Origin: Microbacterium testaceum
GTDB lineage: Bacteria; Actinomycetota; Actinomycetes; Actinomycetales; Microbacteriaceae
Reading direction: 5' to 3'
Length of the DNA: 47,312 bases
Assembly: GCF_001476285.1 (NCBI RefSeq)
Contig: NZ_LDRU01000035.1
Location: forward strand, 1-47,312
The translations under genes and the position numbers were made by a program. The stretch's first letter is position 1. Each line of letters starts with the position of its first letter. This document shows, piece after piece, positions 9,201-17,771 of this stretch. The notes under the pieces were generated by a model. The model searched no databases. It saw only the letters and a list, made by a program, of their open reading frames with translations, and was not told where the DNA came from.

Positions 9201-9689
9201 CTAGCCGTAGGTATCGCGCGGGCCGCGGCCTGGAACGGCTCTGGGCCCCCATTTCCAGGAGGGGACGTCCGGCCCCACGAACCGGATCGCCTCGACACCC
9301 GCCTCGGGGAAGCGACGCAGGATCTCCGACAGGATCTGCGCGCGCATGAGCTGGAGCTGCTTCGCCCACGCGGTGGAGTCGGCCTGGACAGTGAGTGTGC
9401 CGGCGTCCAGAGCGACCGGGCGGGTGTGCGCGGCCGTGTCGGCGCCGGCGACGTCGTGCCAGGTGCGAACCAGATCCTCGCGTGCAAGCTGCGGCTCCCA
9501 CCCCGCCGACTGCGTCAGCGTCGAGAGCACGTCCCCGAGCCCGCGCGGGTCGCGGCCGGGGGTGAAAGGGGCGTTCTCGTCGTCGTCGGTCCGCCGACGA
9601 CGCCTCTTCTTGCGGTAGGGCGAGGGTTCGAGGCCACGAAGGCGGAGGTAGGTCGCCATCGTCTCGGGCAGTTCGGTCTCGTCACTCAT
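9201..9689 (-). CDS. dciA: DciA-like DUF721 protein
   Basis: About 162 residues. The N-terminus is basic (KKRRRRR near 30-35). The DUF721/DciA domain in the second half includes LVRTWHDVAG and the characteristic VQADSTAWAKQLQLMRAQIL segment. DciA proteins are the widespread bacterial helicase operators that load DnaB where DnaC is absent. The position between recF and gyrB is the standard actinobacterial one. The ATG at 9689 overlaps the recF 3' end by 8 bp; a GTG three codons upstream (9698) is an equal alternative. The role as loader is inferred from the family. Confidence 0.88.
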   Translation of the reverse strand: MSDETELPETMATYLRLRGLEPSPYRKKRRRRRTDDDENAPFTPGRDPRGLGDVLSTLTQSAGWEPQLAREDLVRTWHDVAGADTAAHTRPVALDAGTLTVQADSTAWAKQLQLMRAQILSEILRRFPEAGVEAIRFVGPDVPSWKWGPRAVPGRGPRDTYG

Positions 9690-10833
9690 CGTCGTCACTC
9701 ACGATCCGACCCGCCTCCACTCGAACCACGTGGGCGCGGAGGCCGTCGGGGACGTCCTCTTCGACCGCGGAGGTGACGATCACCTGCTCGTATCCGCCGA
9801 CGAGCTCGGCGAGGCGCGCGCGGCGTCCGGCGTCGAGCTCTGCGAAAACATCATCGAGGATCAGGACGGGGTCTCCGAGACGTGACTCCGCGCGCAGGAT
9901 CTCGGCCGAGGCGAGGCGCAGAGCGAGCGCGACCGACCAGGACTCTCCGTGCGAGGCGTAGCCCTTCACGGGCAGGTTGCGGACACGCAGCACCAGATCG
10001 TCGCGGTGCGGACCGACGAGTGTCAGCCCCCGCTCGAGCTCGGCGGAGCGGCGAGCGGCGAGGGCGGCGCGGAACTGGTCGGCGAGAGGCCCGGCCGACG
10101 CGGGGGTGGCCGCCTCGCCCTCTTCGGGATCGCAGCCACCGACGGAGAGTGCCCACTCGAGGCGCGGTTCGTGGTCGGCGCCCGCGATCGCCGCGTACGC
10201 GCGTGCGACGGGTTCGGACAGATCGGATGCCAGCGCCAGGCGCGCCTCGATGAGTTCGGTCCCGAGGGTGACCAGCTTGTCGTCCCACACGTCGAGCGTG
10301 CCGAGGGCGTCGCCGCGCACCCCTCGCGCCCGAGCGGACTTCAGCAGAGCGGTGCGCTGACGCAGGACCCTGTCGTAGTCGGCGACGACAGCGGCCATGC
10401 GGGGGCTCCGCTGCACGATGAGCTGGTCGGCGAAGCGCCGGCGTGCGGACGGGTCACCGCGGACGATCTGAAGATCTTCGGGCGCGAAGAGGATCACCTG
10501 CGCATAGCGCGGCAACTCGGCGGTGCGGACGTTCACGCCGTTCACACGCGCGCGATTGGAGCCCTGGCGATTGAGCTGCAGTTCGAGGAGGACGTTGCGC
10601 TCTCCGTGAGCGAGACGCGCGCGAACGATCGCGGCATCCGCCCCGTCCTTCACCATCGGCGCGTCACTGGACACGCGATGAGAACCGAGCGTGGCCAGGT
10701 AGGCGACCGCCTCGACGAGGTTCGTCTTCCCCTGGCCGTTCCGTCCGACGAAGACGTTGGCGCCCGTGGCGAGCGAGACGTCGACTTCCGCGTAATTGCG
10801 GAAATCCCTCAGTCCCAGCTGCTCCACGATCAC
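9682..10833 (-). CDS. recF: DNA replication and repair protein RecF
   Basis: A 383-residue SMC-like ATPase that helps RecR load RecA at gapped DNA. The N-terminus MIVEQLGLRDFRNYAEVD is typical and Walker A lies in GRNGQGKTN (34-42). The Q-loop, a degenerate signature and Walker B LILDDVFAELD near residue 335 are all present. Length is normal. It lies 70 bp downstream of dnaN and overlaps dciA. No gnd gene interrupts dnaN-recF, unlike some actinobacteria. Confidence 0.97.
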   Translation of the reverse strand: MIVEQLGLRDFRNYAEVDVSLATGANVFVGRNGQGKTNLVEAVAYLATLGSHRVSSDAPMVKDGADAAIVRARLAHGERNVLLELQLNRQGSNRARVNGVNVRTAELPRYAQVILFAPEDLQIVRGDPSARRRFADQLIVQRSPRMAAVVADYDRVLRQRTALLKSARARGVRGDALGTLDVWDDKLVTLGTELIEARLALASDLSEPVARAYAAIAGADHEPRLEWALSVGGCDPEEGEAATPASAGPLADQFRAALAARRSAELERGLTLVGPHRDDLVLRVRNLPVKGYASHGESWSVALALRLASAEILRAESRLGDPVLILDDVFAELDAGRRARLAELVGGYEQVIVTSAVEEDVPDGLRAHVVRVEAGRIVSDDDE

Positions 10834-10903
10834 CGAGTCAGACTACCGGCCGCCTCCGACACCGAAGCCCGAGGATCAGCCCGAGGATCGGCCCGGGGCC
10901 GGC

Positions 10904-12055
10904 TCAGCGCAGCAGCAGGTTCGGCTGGAGCAGGTACTTGAACGTGCCCTCGCCGCCCTTGTCGACCGAGGTCTGCGGGGTGACCAGCACGGGACTCAGC
11001 TTGTTCGCGTTGTCGCTCGAGGTGAACGTGATGCGCGTGAACTCGCTGCGCACCGCGCCGAGCGATTCGAGCAGGTACTGCGGGTTGAGGCCGAGCGTGA
11101 CCTCGTCGCCGACCAGCGTGGCATCCACTGTCTCGGTGGCGCGCGCCTGCTCGGTGCCCGACGCGTCCATCGACACACCGTCGGCGCCGAAGGTGAAACG
11201 CAGCGGAGCGGAGCGGTCGAGGACGAGCGCCACGCGACGGACGGCTTCGGCCAGCTCGGCGGTGTTGACGACGCTGTGGTGCTCGGTCTGCTCGGGGAAG
11301 AGCCGGCGCACCGGGGGGAAGTTCCCCTTGATGAGCAGTGACGTCACGGTCTTATTCGCGGCCGTGAACGCGATGATCTCGCGGTCGCCGGACCCCGAGA
11401 AGGCGATGGAGATGTCGCCGCCGTGCGCGAAGGTCTTGCCGACCTCCTGCAGGGTGCGCGCGGGCACCAGCGCCGACGTCGTCTCGTCGGATGCCGCCTG
11501 CCCGCCGTCCCACGGGATCTCGCGCAGCGCGACGCGGTAGCGGTCGGTGGCGACGAGGCTGAGCCGTGTTCCGCTCACCTCGAGCTGGACACCGGTGAGG
11601 ACCGGGGTGACGTCGTCGCGGGATGCCGCGAAGGCCACCTGCGCGATAGCGGTGGCGAACTCGTCCGCGGGGACCAGACCCGACTCACCCGTGACCTCGG
11701 GGATCGCGGGGTACTCCTGGACGGGCATCGAGGCGAGGGTGAACCGCGCCGACCCGCACGTGAGCAGGATGCCACCGTCGTCGTCGACGGCGATCTGGAT
11801 GGGTGCGTTCGGCAGGCGGCTGGCGATGTCGCTGAGGAGACGACCGTGGACGAGGATCGTGCCGGGCTCGTCGACCGTCGCCTCGATCGTCGTACGCGCG
11901 GAGGCTTCGTAGTCGAACGCGGCGAGCGTGAGTCCCTGATCGCCGGCCTCGATGAGCACACCCGCGAGGATCGGCTGCGGATTGCGCTGAGGCAGGAGCT
12001 TGACCACGAACGAGACGGCTTCGCTGAACACATCGCGATTGACGTGGAACTTCAC
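10904..12055 (-). CDS. dnaN: DNA polymerase III beta sliding clamp
   Basis: A 383-residue clamp with three repeated beta-clamp domains. It starts MKFHVNRDVFSEAVSFVVKL and contains NPQPILAGVLIEA typical of domain 1 and PVLTGVQLEVSG of domain 2. The C-terminus retains the LSPVLVTP strand lining the hydrophobic binding cleft, though the tail ends LLLR rather than the Escherichia-type PMRL. An AAGGGAG ribosome binding site precedes the ATG. It is separated from dnaA by the 448-bp DnaA-box region, so its transcription probably starts there. Confidence 0.98.
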   Translation of the reverse strand: MKFHVNRDVFSEAVSFVVKLLPQRNPQPILAGVLIEAGDQGLTLAAFDYEASARTTIEATVDEPGTILVHGRLLSDIASRLPNAPIQIAVDDDGGILLTCGSARFTLASMPVQEYPAIPEVTGESGLVPADEFATAIAQVAFAASRDDVTPVLTGVQLEVSGTRLSLVATDRYRVALREIPWDGGQAASDETTSALVPARTLQEVGKTFAHGGDISIAFSGSGDREIIAFTAANKTVTSLLIKGNFPPVRRLFPEQTEHHSVVNTAELAEAVRRVALVLDRSAPLRFTFGADGVSMDASGTEQARATETVDATLVGDEVTLGLNPQYLLESLGAVRSEFTRITFTSSDNANKLSPVLVTPQTSVDKGGEGTFKYLLQPNLLLR

Positions 12056-12446
12056 GGACGCTCCCTTGACGGCGGGTATGGCTTACCCATGCTAGTCCCC
12101 GACCGAGGCGCCCCCGATGTGCGTGCCCTCGCACCACAAGGTCATCGAATCTCTCTTAACTCGAATGGGATCTTTCATCTTGTTAACAGCTGTGGAGAGT
12201 GTGGATAACTCGATGGATCCCTGTTAACAGAAGGGAACGACACGAGTGTGACCTGTGGAGGCGTTGCGGAGAGTCTGCGCAGTTAACACGACGGCGCTCG
12301 GCGGGGGTGCGCCTGTCGTCCACAGGTTAAGGTGCGTCGTACACAAGTCATCCGCAGAGATTTCGAGTTATCCACAGGTTTTCCACACTGTGTAGAACCT
12401 GCCGAAAAGTCTCCGCGGAAGAGGTTGTGACGGGTTCTCCCGGCCG
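12056..12446. other. Probable oriC, dnaA-dnaN intergenic region
   Basis: This spacer has no gene. It contains DnaA boxes TGTGGATAA (12200-12208), TTATCCACA (12368-12376), TCGTCCACA (12316-12324) and TTTTCCACA (12379-12387), plus weaker TGTGGAGNN copies at 12191 and 12254. Three GTTAAC motifs lie at 12182, 12223 and 12282, the second inside the perfect palindrome CTGTTAACAG (12221-12230). Most actinobacterial origins lie between dnaA and dnaN, and gene orientation flips around dnaA, supporting this as the initiation region. The unwinding element is not obvious. Confidence 0.85.
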
Positions 12447-12484
12447 AAAAAGACGAAAGGCCCGACCGCGGATGCGGACGGGCC
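12447..12484 (-). terminator. Rho-independent terminator of dnaA
   Basis: On the minus strand, just after the dnaA stop, a stem is formed by GGCCCG-A-CCGC (12459-12469) and GCGG-A-CGGGCC (12474-12484) around a 4-nt loop. It is followed by TTTCGTCTTTTT (12458-12447), a classic U-rich tail. It would keep dnaA transcription out of the origin. Confidence 0.85.
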
Positions 12485-12503
12485 CGGTGCGGGAGACGAG
12501 CTC

Positions 12504-13919
12504 TCAGCGCATACGTCCGAGTTGGCTCGTGATCTCCGACACCTGGTTGAAGATGGATCGACGCTCCTTCATGAGGTCGCTGATCTTCTTGTAGGCGTAC
12601 ATGACGGTCGTGTGGTCGCGGTTGCCGAAGAGCTGTCCGATCTTGGGCAGTGACAGGCTCGTGCGCTCACGGCAGAGATACATTGCGATCTGCCGGGCGG
12701 TGGCGACGGCCTGTGATCGGCTCGAACCGTAGAGGTCGTCGACCGAGAGCTTGAAGTACTGCGCAGTCGCCGTGATGATGTCGGTCGGTGAGACGACATT
12801 GGCGTCGTCCTGATCGATGATGTCGCGGAGCACCGTCTGCGCGAGCGACATGTCGAGGGTCGACCGGTTCAGGCTCGCGAACGCGGAGACGCGGATGAGA
12901 GCACCCTCGAGCTCGCGGATGTTGGATGACACCACCGTGGCGATGTACTCGAGGACGTCGTCGGGAATGAGGAGACGTTCGCTCTGCGCCTTCTTGCGGA
13001 GGATCGCGATGCGGGTCTCGAGGTCGGGCGCCTGCACATCGGTGATGAGGCCCCACTCGAAGCGACTCCGCATGCGGTCCTCGAAGCCCGTGAGCTGCTT
13101 CGGGGGCAGGTCGCTCGTGATGACGACCTGCTTGTCGTGGTCGTGCAGGGTGTTGAACGTGTGGAAGAAGGCTTCCTGCGTCTCGGCGCGCCCCTGGAGG
13201 AACTGGATGTCGTCGATCAGAAGGATGTCGACGTCGCGATATCGGGCCTGGAACGCCGAGCCGCGGTTGTTCGCGATCGAGTTGATGAAGTCGTTCGTGA
13301 ACTCTTCGCTCGAGACGTATCGGACGCGGATGCCGGCGTACATGCTCGCGGCGTAGTCGCCGATCGCGTGGAGAAGGTGGGTCTTGCCCAGCCCCGAGTC
13401 CCCGTAGATGAAGAGCGGGTTGTAGGCCTTCGCCGGCGCTTCGGCCACGGCGACGGCCGCTGCGTGGGCGAACCGATTGGACTGGCCGATGACGAAGTTG
13501 TCGAACGTGTACTTCGGGTTGAGCCGGGTGTCGCTGCGGGATGCCGGCACGATCGGTTCCGGCGCCTGCTCGGGGATGAGTGAATGAGCGGCGGGGGCCG
13601 GCGCGGGGCGGTCGTCGGCGGGAGCGGGCCGCGGCGAATCGATCAGGTCGGGGTTGACCACCACGCGGAACCCGTTCACTTCGGGGTCTGATCCCTGAAC
13701 CTGGGTCAGCGCCTCGAGGATGGGTGCACGCATGCGCTTGTTCATCTGCGCGGCGGTCAGATCGTTGGGGACGTCGAGATACAGCGTGCCGCCCATGACG
13801 CCCTGAGGAACGGCGAGGTTGAGGAAGCCGTGGAGCTGCGGCGTGACGCGCTCATCCTCGAGGAGGTGGTCGAGCACGGCGGACCAGACGGGAACATCCG
13901 GTACTTCGTGCAATGACAT
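12504..13919 (-). CDS. dnaA: Chromosomal replication initiator DnaA
   Basis: A 471-residue AAA+ initiator that binds DnaA boxes and melts oriC. Domain I spans about 1-85. Domain II is Pro/Ala-rich linker (about 95-130). Domain III has Walker A GDSGLGKT (173-180) and Walker B LLIDDIQF. Domain IV ends with the box-binding signature CRERTSLSLPKIGQLFGNRDHTTV. The start is fixed by GGAGGGG immediately before the ATG. DnaA boxes lie on both sides of the gene, including TGTGGATAA (13972-13980) just upstream, consistent with autoregulation. Confidence 0.99.
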   Translation of the reverse strand: MSLHEVPDVPVWSAVLDHLLEDERVTPQLHGFLNLAVPQGVMGGTLYLDVPNDLTAAQMNKRMRAPILEALTQVQGSDPEVNGFRVVVNPDLIDSPRPAPADDRPAPAPAAHSLIPEQAPEPIVPASRSDTRLNPKYTFDNFVIGQSNRFAHAAAVAVAEAPAKAYNPLFIYGDSGLGKTHLLHAIGDYAASMYAGIRVRYVSSEEFTNDFINSIANNRGSAFQARYRDVDILLIDDIQFLQGRAETQEAFFHTFNTLHDHDKQVVITSDLPPKQLTGFEDRMRSRFEWGLITDVQAPDLETRIAILRKKAQSERLLIPDDVLEYIATVVSSNIRELEGALIRVSAFASLNRSTLDMSLAQTVLRDIIDQDDANVVSPTDIITATAQYFKLSVDDLYGSSRSQAVATARQIAMYLCRERTSLSLPKIGQLFGNRDHTTVMYAYKKISDLMKERRSIFNQVSEITSQLGRMR

Positions 13920-14100
13920 GTCCCCTCCGGGATCTCGGCGCGCGGGCAGACCGACGGAGTCGCGTCGAACCTGTGGATAACTTCCGGGGCCACGCTAGTT
14001 CGCGGCTCATCCGGAGCAAAATCCACTGTAGAACGCTGTCGCGTGTCTTTGCCACGCCTGTGGACAACGACTGGGGATAATGGGCGGTCGGATTCTCGGT
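13920..14100. other. dnaA upstream region with DnaA boxes
   Basis: Part of the 296-bp divergent gap between dnaA and rpmH. It holds perfect boxes TGTGGATAA (13972-13980) and TGTGGACAA (14059-14067) and the near match TGGGGATAA (14072-14080). These may control dnaA or form a second sub-origin, as in bipartite origins. No gene is seen. Confidence 0.75.
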
Positions 14101-14129
14101 TTGAGTTAAGGGCGCGCGCGACGTAGCCT
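14101..14129 (+). promoter_or_regulatory. rpmH operon promoter
   Basis: TTGAGT (14101-14106), a 17-bp spacer and TAGCCT (14124-14129) form a good housekeeping promoter reading into rpmH, with a leader of about 80 nt. The perfect DnaA box at 14059-14067 lies upstream of it. Confidence 0.7.
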
Positions 14130-14215
14130 TAGTCGGTTGACTTATGCCTATACGGCAGTCCCGACCCACGTCCCCGGCAGAAGAGCATCGGGCGACACCA
14201 CCTCCGGAGTGACCC

Positions 14216-14353
14216 ATGAGCAAGCGCACCTTCCAGCCCAACAACCGTCGCCGCGCCAAGAAGCACGGCTTCCGCGCCCGCATGCGCACGCGCGCCGGCC
14301 GCGGCATCCTCGCGGCCCGTCGTGCCAAGGGCCGCACCGAACTCTCGGCCTGA
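14216..14353 (+). CDS. rpmH: 50S ribosomal protein L34
   Basis: A 45-residue, very basic protein: [20 protein letters not shown], then RMRTRAGR and [11 protein letters not shown]. This is the full L34 signature. A CGGAG ribosome binding site lies 6 nt before the ATG. L34 is a component of the large ribosomal subunit. It heads the conserved rpmH-rnpA-yidD-yidC-jag-rsmG cluster next to dnaA. The stop lies 8 bp before the rnpA start. Confidence 0.98.
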   Translation: MSKRTFQPNNRRRAKKHGFRARMRTRAGRGILAARRAKGRTELSA

Positions 14354-14361
14354 CCCACCTA

Positions 14362-14700
14362 GTGCTCGCGAAGCCGAACCGACTCACCCGCGGATCGGAC
14401 TATAAAGCCACTGTCCGCCGGGGCACTCGGTGCGCCGGAACCCATGCCGTGACGTACGTCGGCAGCGTGGACGAAGACGGCCCCGCCCGTTTCGGTTTCA
14501 TCGTGAGCAAGCAGGTCGGATCCGCGGTCACTCGCAACACCGTCCGCCGCCGCCTGAAGGCGGTGTGCGCCGAGGCGCTCCCGTCTGTCCGCGGGGGCGC
14601 CTCGGTCGTGATCCGGGCTCTCCCTTCTTCAGCGACCGCCGACTACGCGTCGCTCCGGTCCGACGTCCTTCGTTGCTTGCAGCGGAAGGCCTTCGTATGA
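14362..14700 (+). CDS. rnpA: Ribonuclease P protein component
   Basis: A 112-residue basic protein that binds the RNase P RNA and assists 5' maturation of pre-tRNA. The family signature SAVTRNTVRRRLK (54-66) contains the RNR motif. FGFIVSKQVG precedes it. The start was chosen at GTG 14362 (MLAKPNRLTR...), 8 bp after the rpmH stop; the longer open frame from 14137 runs across rpmH in another phase. Its stop overlaps the yidD ATG (ATGA). Confidence 0.96.
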   Translation: MLAKPNRLTRGSDYKATVRRGTRCAGTHAVTYVGSVDEDGPARFGFIVSKQVGSAVTRNTVRRRLKAVCAEALPSVRGGASVVIRALPSSATADYASLRSDVLRCLQRKAFV

Positions 14701-15053
14701 GCGCCTCGACCCTCCCCACCTCGTCCACCGGGACCGCCCACTTCGAGCTGTCCGCGGTGGTGGCATCCATCCCGCTCCTGCCCCGGAACGCGGGACTGGC
14801 CCTGTTGCACGCGTATCGCGCGACGATCTCGCACGTCTATGGCGACGTCTGCAAGTACTACCCGTCCTGTTCTGCCTATTCGGTAGGCGCCGTGCAGCAG
14901 CACGGACTCGTCAAGGGTGTCGCGCTGACCGCGGCCCGCCTCGCACGCTGTCATCCCTGGGCTCAGGGAGGCATCGACGATGTCCGTCCTCACCGCGCCT
15001 TCCGTCACGAACTCACTCCGCACGGATTCGTCGTGCCCTCCCGGAAGGACTGA
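14697..15053 (+). CDS. yidD: Membrane protein insertion efficiency factor YidD
   Basis: A 118-residue YidD-family protein, a small membrane-associated factor that assists YidC-dependent insertion. The core YRATISHVYGDVCKYYPSCS followed by AYSVGAVQQHG contains the conserved Cys pair, and LARCHPWAQGGIDDV carries the third Cys and the RCHPW motif. The N-terminal extension of about 30 residues is longer than in E. coli. The ATG overlaps the rnpA stop, and yidC starts 3 nt after the yidD stop, so the three are coupled. Confidence 0.95.
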   Translation: MSASTLPTSSTGTAHFELSAVVASIPLLPRNAGLALLHAYRATISHVYGDVCKYYPSCSAYSVGAVQQHGLVKGVALTAARLARCHPWAQGGIDDVRPHRAFRHELTPHGFVVPSRKD

Positions 15054-15055
15054 TC

Positions 15056-16135
15056 GTGCAATTCGATCTCATTGGGACCATCCTCTGGCCGTTGAAATGG
15101 ATGGTCGAGCTCGTGCTGGTGGGCTGGCACGCGCTGTTCACGGCGTTGGGCATGGCGCCGGCCGCGGGCCTCACCTGGGTGCTCTCGATCGTGGGTCTCG
15201 TGCTCATCGTGCGTGCCGCCCTGATCCCGCTCTTCGTGAAGCAGATCAAGAGCCAGCGCAAGATGATGGAGATCGCTCCGGAACTGCGCAAGGTGCAGGA
15301 GAAGTACAAGGGCAAGCGCGACCAGCTGTCTCGCGAGGCGATGAGCCGCGAGACCATGGCTCTGTACAAGAAGCACGGCACGACACCGGTCTCGAGCTGC
15401 CTCCCGCTCCTGGTGCAGATGCCGATCTTCTTCGCCCTGTTCAGCGTGCTGAACGACGTGTCGAAGCACGCCGCGAGCGGCGTCGGTGGTGTGGGTCTGC
15501 TCACCCCCGAGCTCACGACCGAGTTCTACGACGCGCGTCTGTTCGACGTGGCATCCATGCACGTGAACCTCGTGACGGCGTGGAGCCAGCCCGACGGCCA
15601 GGTCACCGTGGCGATCCTGCTCACGCTGGTGGTGCTGATGATCGCGTCGCAGTTCTTCACGCAGCTGCAGATCATCTCGAAGAACCTCTCCCCCGAGGCG
15701 AAGACCGGCCAGGCGTACCAGATGCAGAAGGTGATGCTCTACATCCTTCCGCTGGCGTTCATCTTCTCGGGCGTCTTCTTCCCGCTCGGTGTCGTCATCT
15801 ACTGGTTCGTCAGCAACCTGTGGACGATGGTCCAGCAGTTCGTCGTCATCCGCGAGATGCCGACCCCCGGATCGGACGCGGCCAAGGCCCGCGAAGAGCG
15901 CCTCGCGCGCAAGGGCAAGGCGATCGATTCGAGCGGCAAGGTCGTCCCGATCGAGAAGTACCGCGCCGAGCAGCAGCGTCTCCTCGAAGAGGCTGAGCGC
16001 GCCCGTGCAGCGCAGCCCAAGCGGCAGCAGCCGGTCGGCAAGCAGCGTGCCAAGAAGCAGCAGGGCGGCACCAAACCCGGCGGCTCCCCCGCGCGCCCGG
16101 CATCCGGTTCCGCCGCATCCGACCCTTCCTCCTGA
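15056..16135 (+). CDS. yidC: Membrane protein insertase YidC
   Basis: A 359-residue insertase that inserts and folds inner-membrane proteins alone or with SecYEG. The first hydrophobic segment is at about 8-30. The conserved region RAALIPLFVKQIKSQRKM carries the groove arginine. The coiled cytosolic loop (about 70-105) follows, then three more spans with PIFFALFSVLN. The C-terminal ~75 residues are highly basic and Gln/Pro-rich, as in ribosome-binding tails of Gram-positive YidC. No lipobox is visible. The GTG start follows yidD by 2 nt. Confidence 0.97.
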   Translation: MQFDLIGTILWPLKWMVELVLVGWHALFTALGMAPAAGLTWVLSIVGLVLIVRAALIPLFVKQIKSQRKMMEIAPELRKVQEKYKGKRDQLSREAMSRETMALYKKHGTTPVSSCLPLLVQMPIFFALFSVLNDVSKHAASGVGGVGLLTPELTTEFYDARLFDVASMHVNLVTAWSQPDGQVTVAILLTLVVLMIASQFFTQLQIISKNLSPEAKTGQAYQMQKVMLYILPLAFIFSGVFFPLGVVIYWFVSNLWTMVQQFVVIREMPTPGSDAAKAREERLARKGKAIDSSGKVVPIEKYRAEQQRLLEEAERARAAQPKRQQPVGKQRAKKQQGGTKPGGSPARPASGSAASDPSS

Positions 16136-16150
16136 CGACCCGGAGACATC

Positions 16151-16654
16151 ATGACGACGTCCGAGCAGATCTCGACCGACCAGAACGCCGCCACCGAAGA
16201 GCAGCTCGAGCAGGAGGGCGACATCGCCGCCGACTACCTCGAGGGACTGCTCGACATCGCCGACATCGATGGTGATCTCGCCCTCGACGTGCGTGCCGGG
16301 CGGGCTTACGTGTCCGTGGAGGCGGACGATGCGAGCGCGCTGTCGTCGCTGTCGCACCCTGACACGGTTCAGGCCCTCCAAGAGCTCACGCGTCTCGCCG
16401 TGCAGAACGCGACCGGTCGCTTCTCGCGACTGATCCTCGACGTGGGCGGCTCGCGCGACGCGCGCCAGCGTCAACTCGAGAACCTCGTCGACCGGGCGAT
16501 CGAGCGCCTGGACGAGGGTGCGTCGCAAGCGTCCCTTCCCGCGATGTCGAGCTACGAGCGCAAGCTCGTCCACGACATCGCGGCTCAGCGAGGCTGTGTG
16601 TCCGAATCCTTCGGTGAGGGCGCGGACCGTCACACCGTTCTGCGTCGCAGCTGA
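16151..16654 (+). CDS. jag: Jag/KhpB-type R3H RNA-binding protein
   Basis: A 167-residue protein of the SpoIIIJ-associated (Jag, KhpB) family. After an acidic N-terminus, a KH-like domain spans about 30-95 and an R3H domain about 100-160, with MSSYERKLVHDIAAQRG containing the R-x3-H motif. In other Gram-positive bacteria Jag binds RNA and affects cell elongation. It lies 15 bp after yidC and 9 bp before rsmG in the same unit. Confidence 0.93.
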   Translation: MTTSEQISTDQNAATEEQLEQEGDIAADYLEGLLDIADIDGDLALDVRAGRAYVSVEADDASALSSLSHPDTVQALQELTRLAVQNATGRFSRLILDVGGSRDARQRQLENLVDRAIERLDEGASQASLPAMSSYERKLVHDIAAQRGCVSESFGEGADRHTVLRRS

Positions 16655-16663
16655 GGACTCCGG

Positions 16664-17293
16664 ATGCCGTTGGAGCTGGAGGCGGAGCCCGCGGTCGCCG
16701 CGGAGATCTTCGGTGATCGTCTCGGCCTCGCTCGGCGTTTCACCGAGGCTCTTGCGCAGCATGGCGAGGAACGCGGTCTGATCGGTCCGCTCGAGGTTCC
16801 GCGCTTGTGGACTCGTCACATCCTCAACAGTGCTGTCGCGGCGCCCTTCTTCGAAGGTCAAGCAGCGGACATCGGGTCGGGGGCCGGTCTGCCGGGGATC
16901 GTCCTCGCGATCGCGCGCCCGGACGTTCATTGGACGCTCATCGAGCCGATGGAGCGCCGGACGATCTGGTTGACCGAGCAGGCGGAGAGTCTCGGGCTCT
17001 CGAACGTCACGGTCGCTCGCATGCGCGGCGAAGAGTGGACCGGTGGGCGTTCGTTCGACGTCGTCACCGCGCGTGCGGTGAGTGCGCTGCGCACGCTGCT
17101 CTCCTTCACCGCTCCCCTGGTTCGTCCGGGTGGTCGACTGGTGCTCCTGAAGGGGGCGAACGTCGCGGCCGAGATCGACGCGGCCGCGAAGCAGGTGCGC
17201 CGCTTCGGACTGACCGATGTGCGCGTCGAGGTCGTCGGCGAGGGGCAGTTGGACGAGCCGACGCGCGTTTTCGTGGCGACGGTGTCGCGCTGA
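16664..17293 (+). CDS. rsmG: 16S rRNA (guanine-N7) methyltransferase RsmG
   Basis: A 209-residue GidB/RsmG enzyme that methylates N7 of G527 in 16S rRNA using S-adenosylmethionine. The SAM-binding motif DIGSGAGLPGI lies at 69-79. WTRHILNSAV (49-58) and ARAVSALRTLLSF are also family signatures. Loss of RsmG gives low-level streptomycin resistance in other bacteria. It is the last gene before the 5.3-kb gene-free parS region. In most relatives parA follows soon after rsmG. Confidence 0.97.
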   Translation: MPLELEAEPAVAAEIFGDRLGLARRFTEALAQHGEERGLIGPLEVPRLWTRHILNSAVAAPFFEGQAADIGSGAGLPGIVLAIARPDVHWTLIEPMERRTIWLTEQAESLGLSNVTVARMRGEEWTGGRSFDVVTARAVSALRTLLSFTAPLVRPGGRLVLLKGANVAAEIDAAAKQVRRFGLTDVRVEVVGEGQLDEPTRVFVATVSR

Positions 17294-17755
17294 CGATCTC
17301 CCTCATCCCGCCGACTTGCGGCGTACCCCTTCCTGATTGACGTCAGCGGTTGTGGGTGCCTATCTCGCGGTTTCGGGTGAGGCTTCGGTGGCACTGTTCT
17401 CGTGCGGGGCTCGCAGAGACAGGGGCGGATGCCGCGTGCCGGTCGACCGGAATCAGCGCCCGGCCGAGCGAGCTGCGACCGGCGGAGAACTCATCGATCG
17501 TGCGGGTGATTCTGGGACACGGGGCGCTTATGGACGGCGCGTGTGCGCTCGTCCGACGGGCGTGGCGCGGTGATCTGCGTCCTTCACTTGAGCGCGAAGG
17601 CGACCGCGATAGAGTGTGGAAGGCTTGTCTGACAAGTTGGTCGTGGCTTACGCGACCACGAAGACCCTTGCGGGGTAGTCAGTTGGATCGCAGGGGTGTC
17701 GGCGTGAACCCTGCGCGTGGTGCGTCGTGGGCTCCGGTGCCGGTGTTGGCATCGG

Positions 17756-17771
17756 TGTTCCACGTGAAACG
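17756..17771. other. parS: parS site 1 (degenerate)
   Basis: TGTTCCACGTGAAACG, two mismatches to TGTTTCACGTGAAACA (positions 5 and 16). It lies about 460 bp after rsmG and is the most distal site from parA. Confidence 0.8.

Noticed and set aside
15556..15571. GCACGTGAACC in yidC as parS
   Set aside because: Lacks the TTTC left half and has mismatches in the right half; explained by coding sequence.
15005..16930. 641-codon open frame antisense to yidC, jag and rsmG
   Set aside because: Arg/Leu/His-rich shadow of three well-supported genes, no motif.
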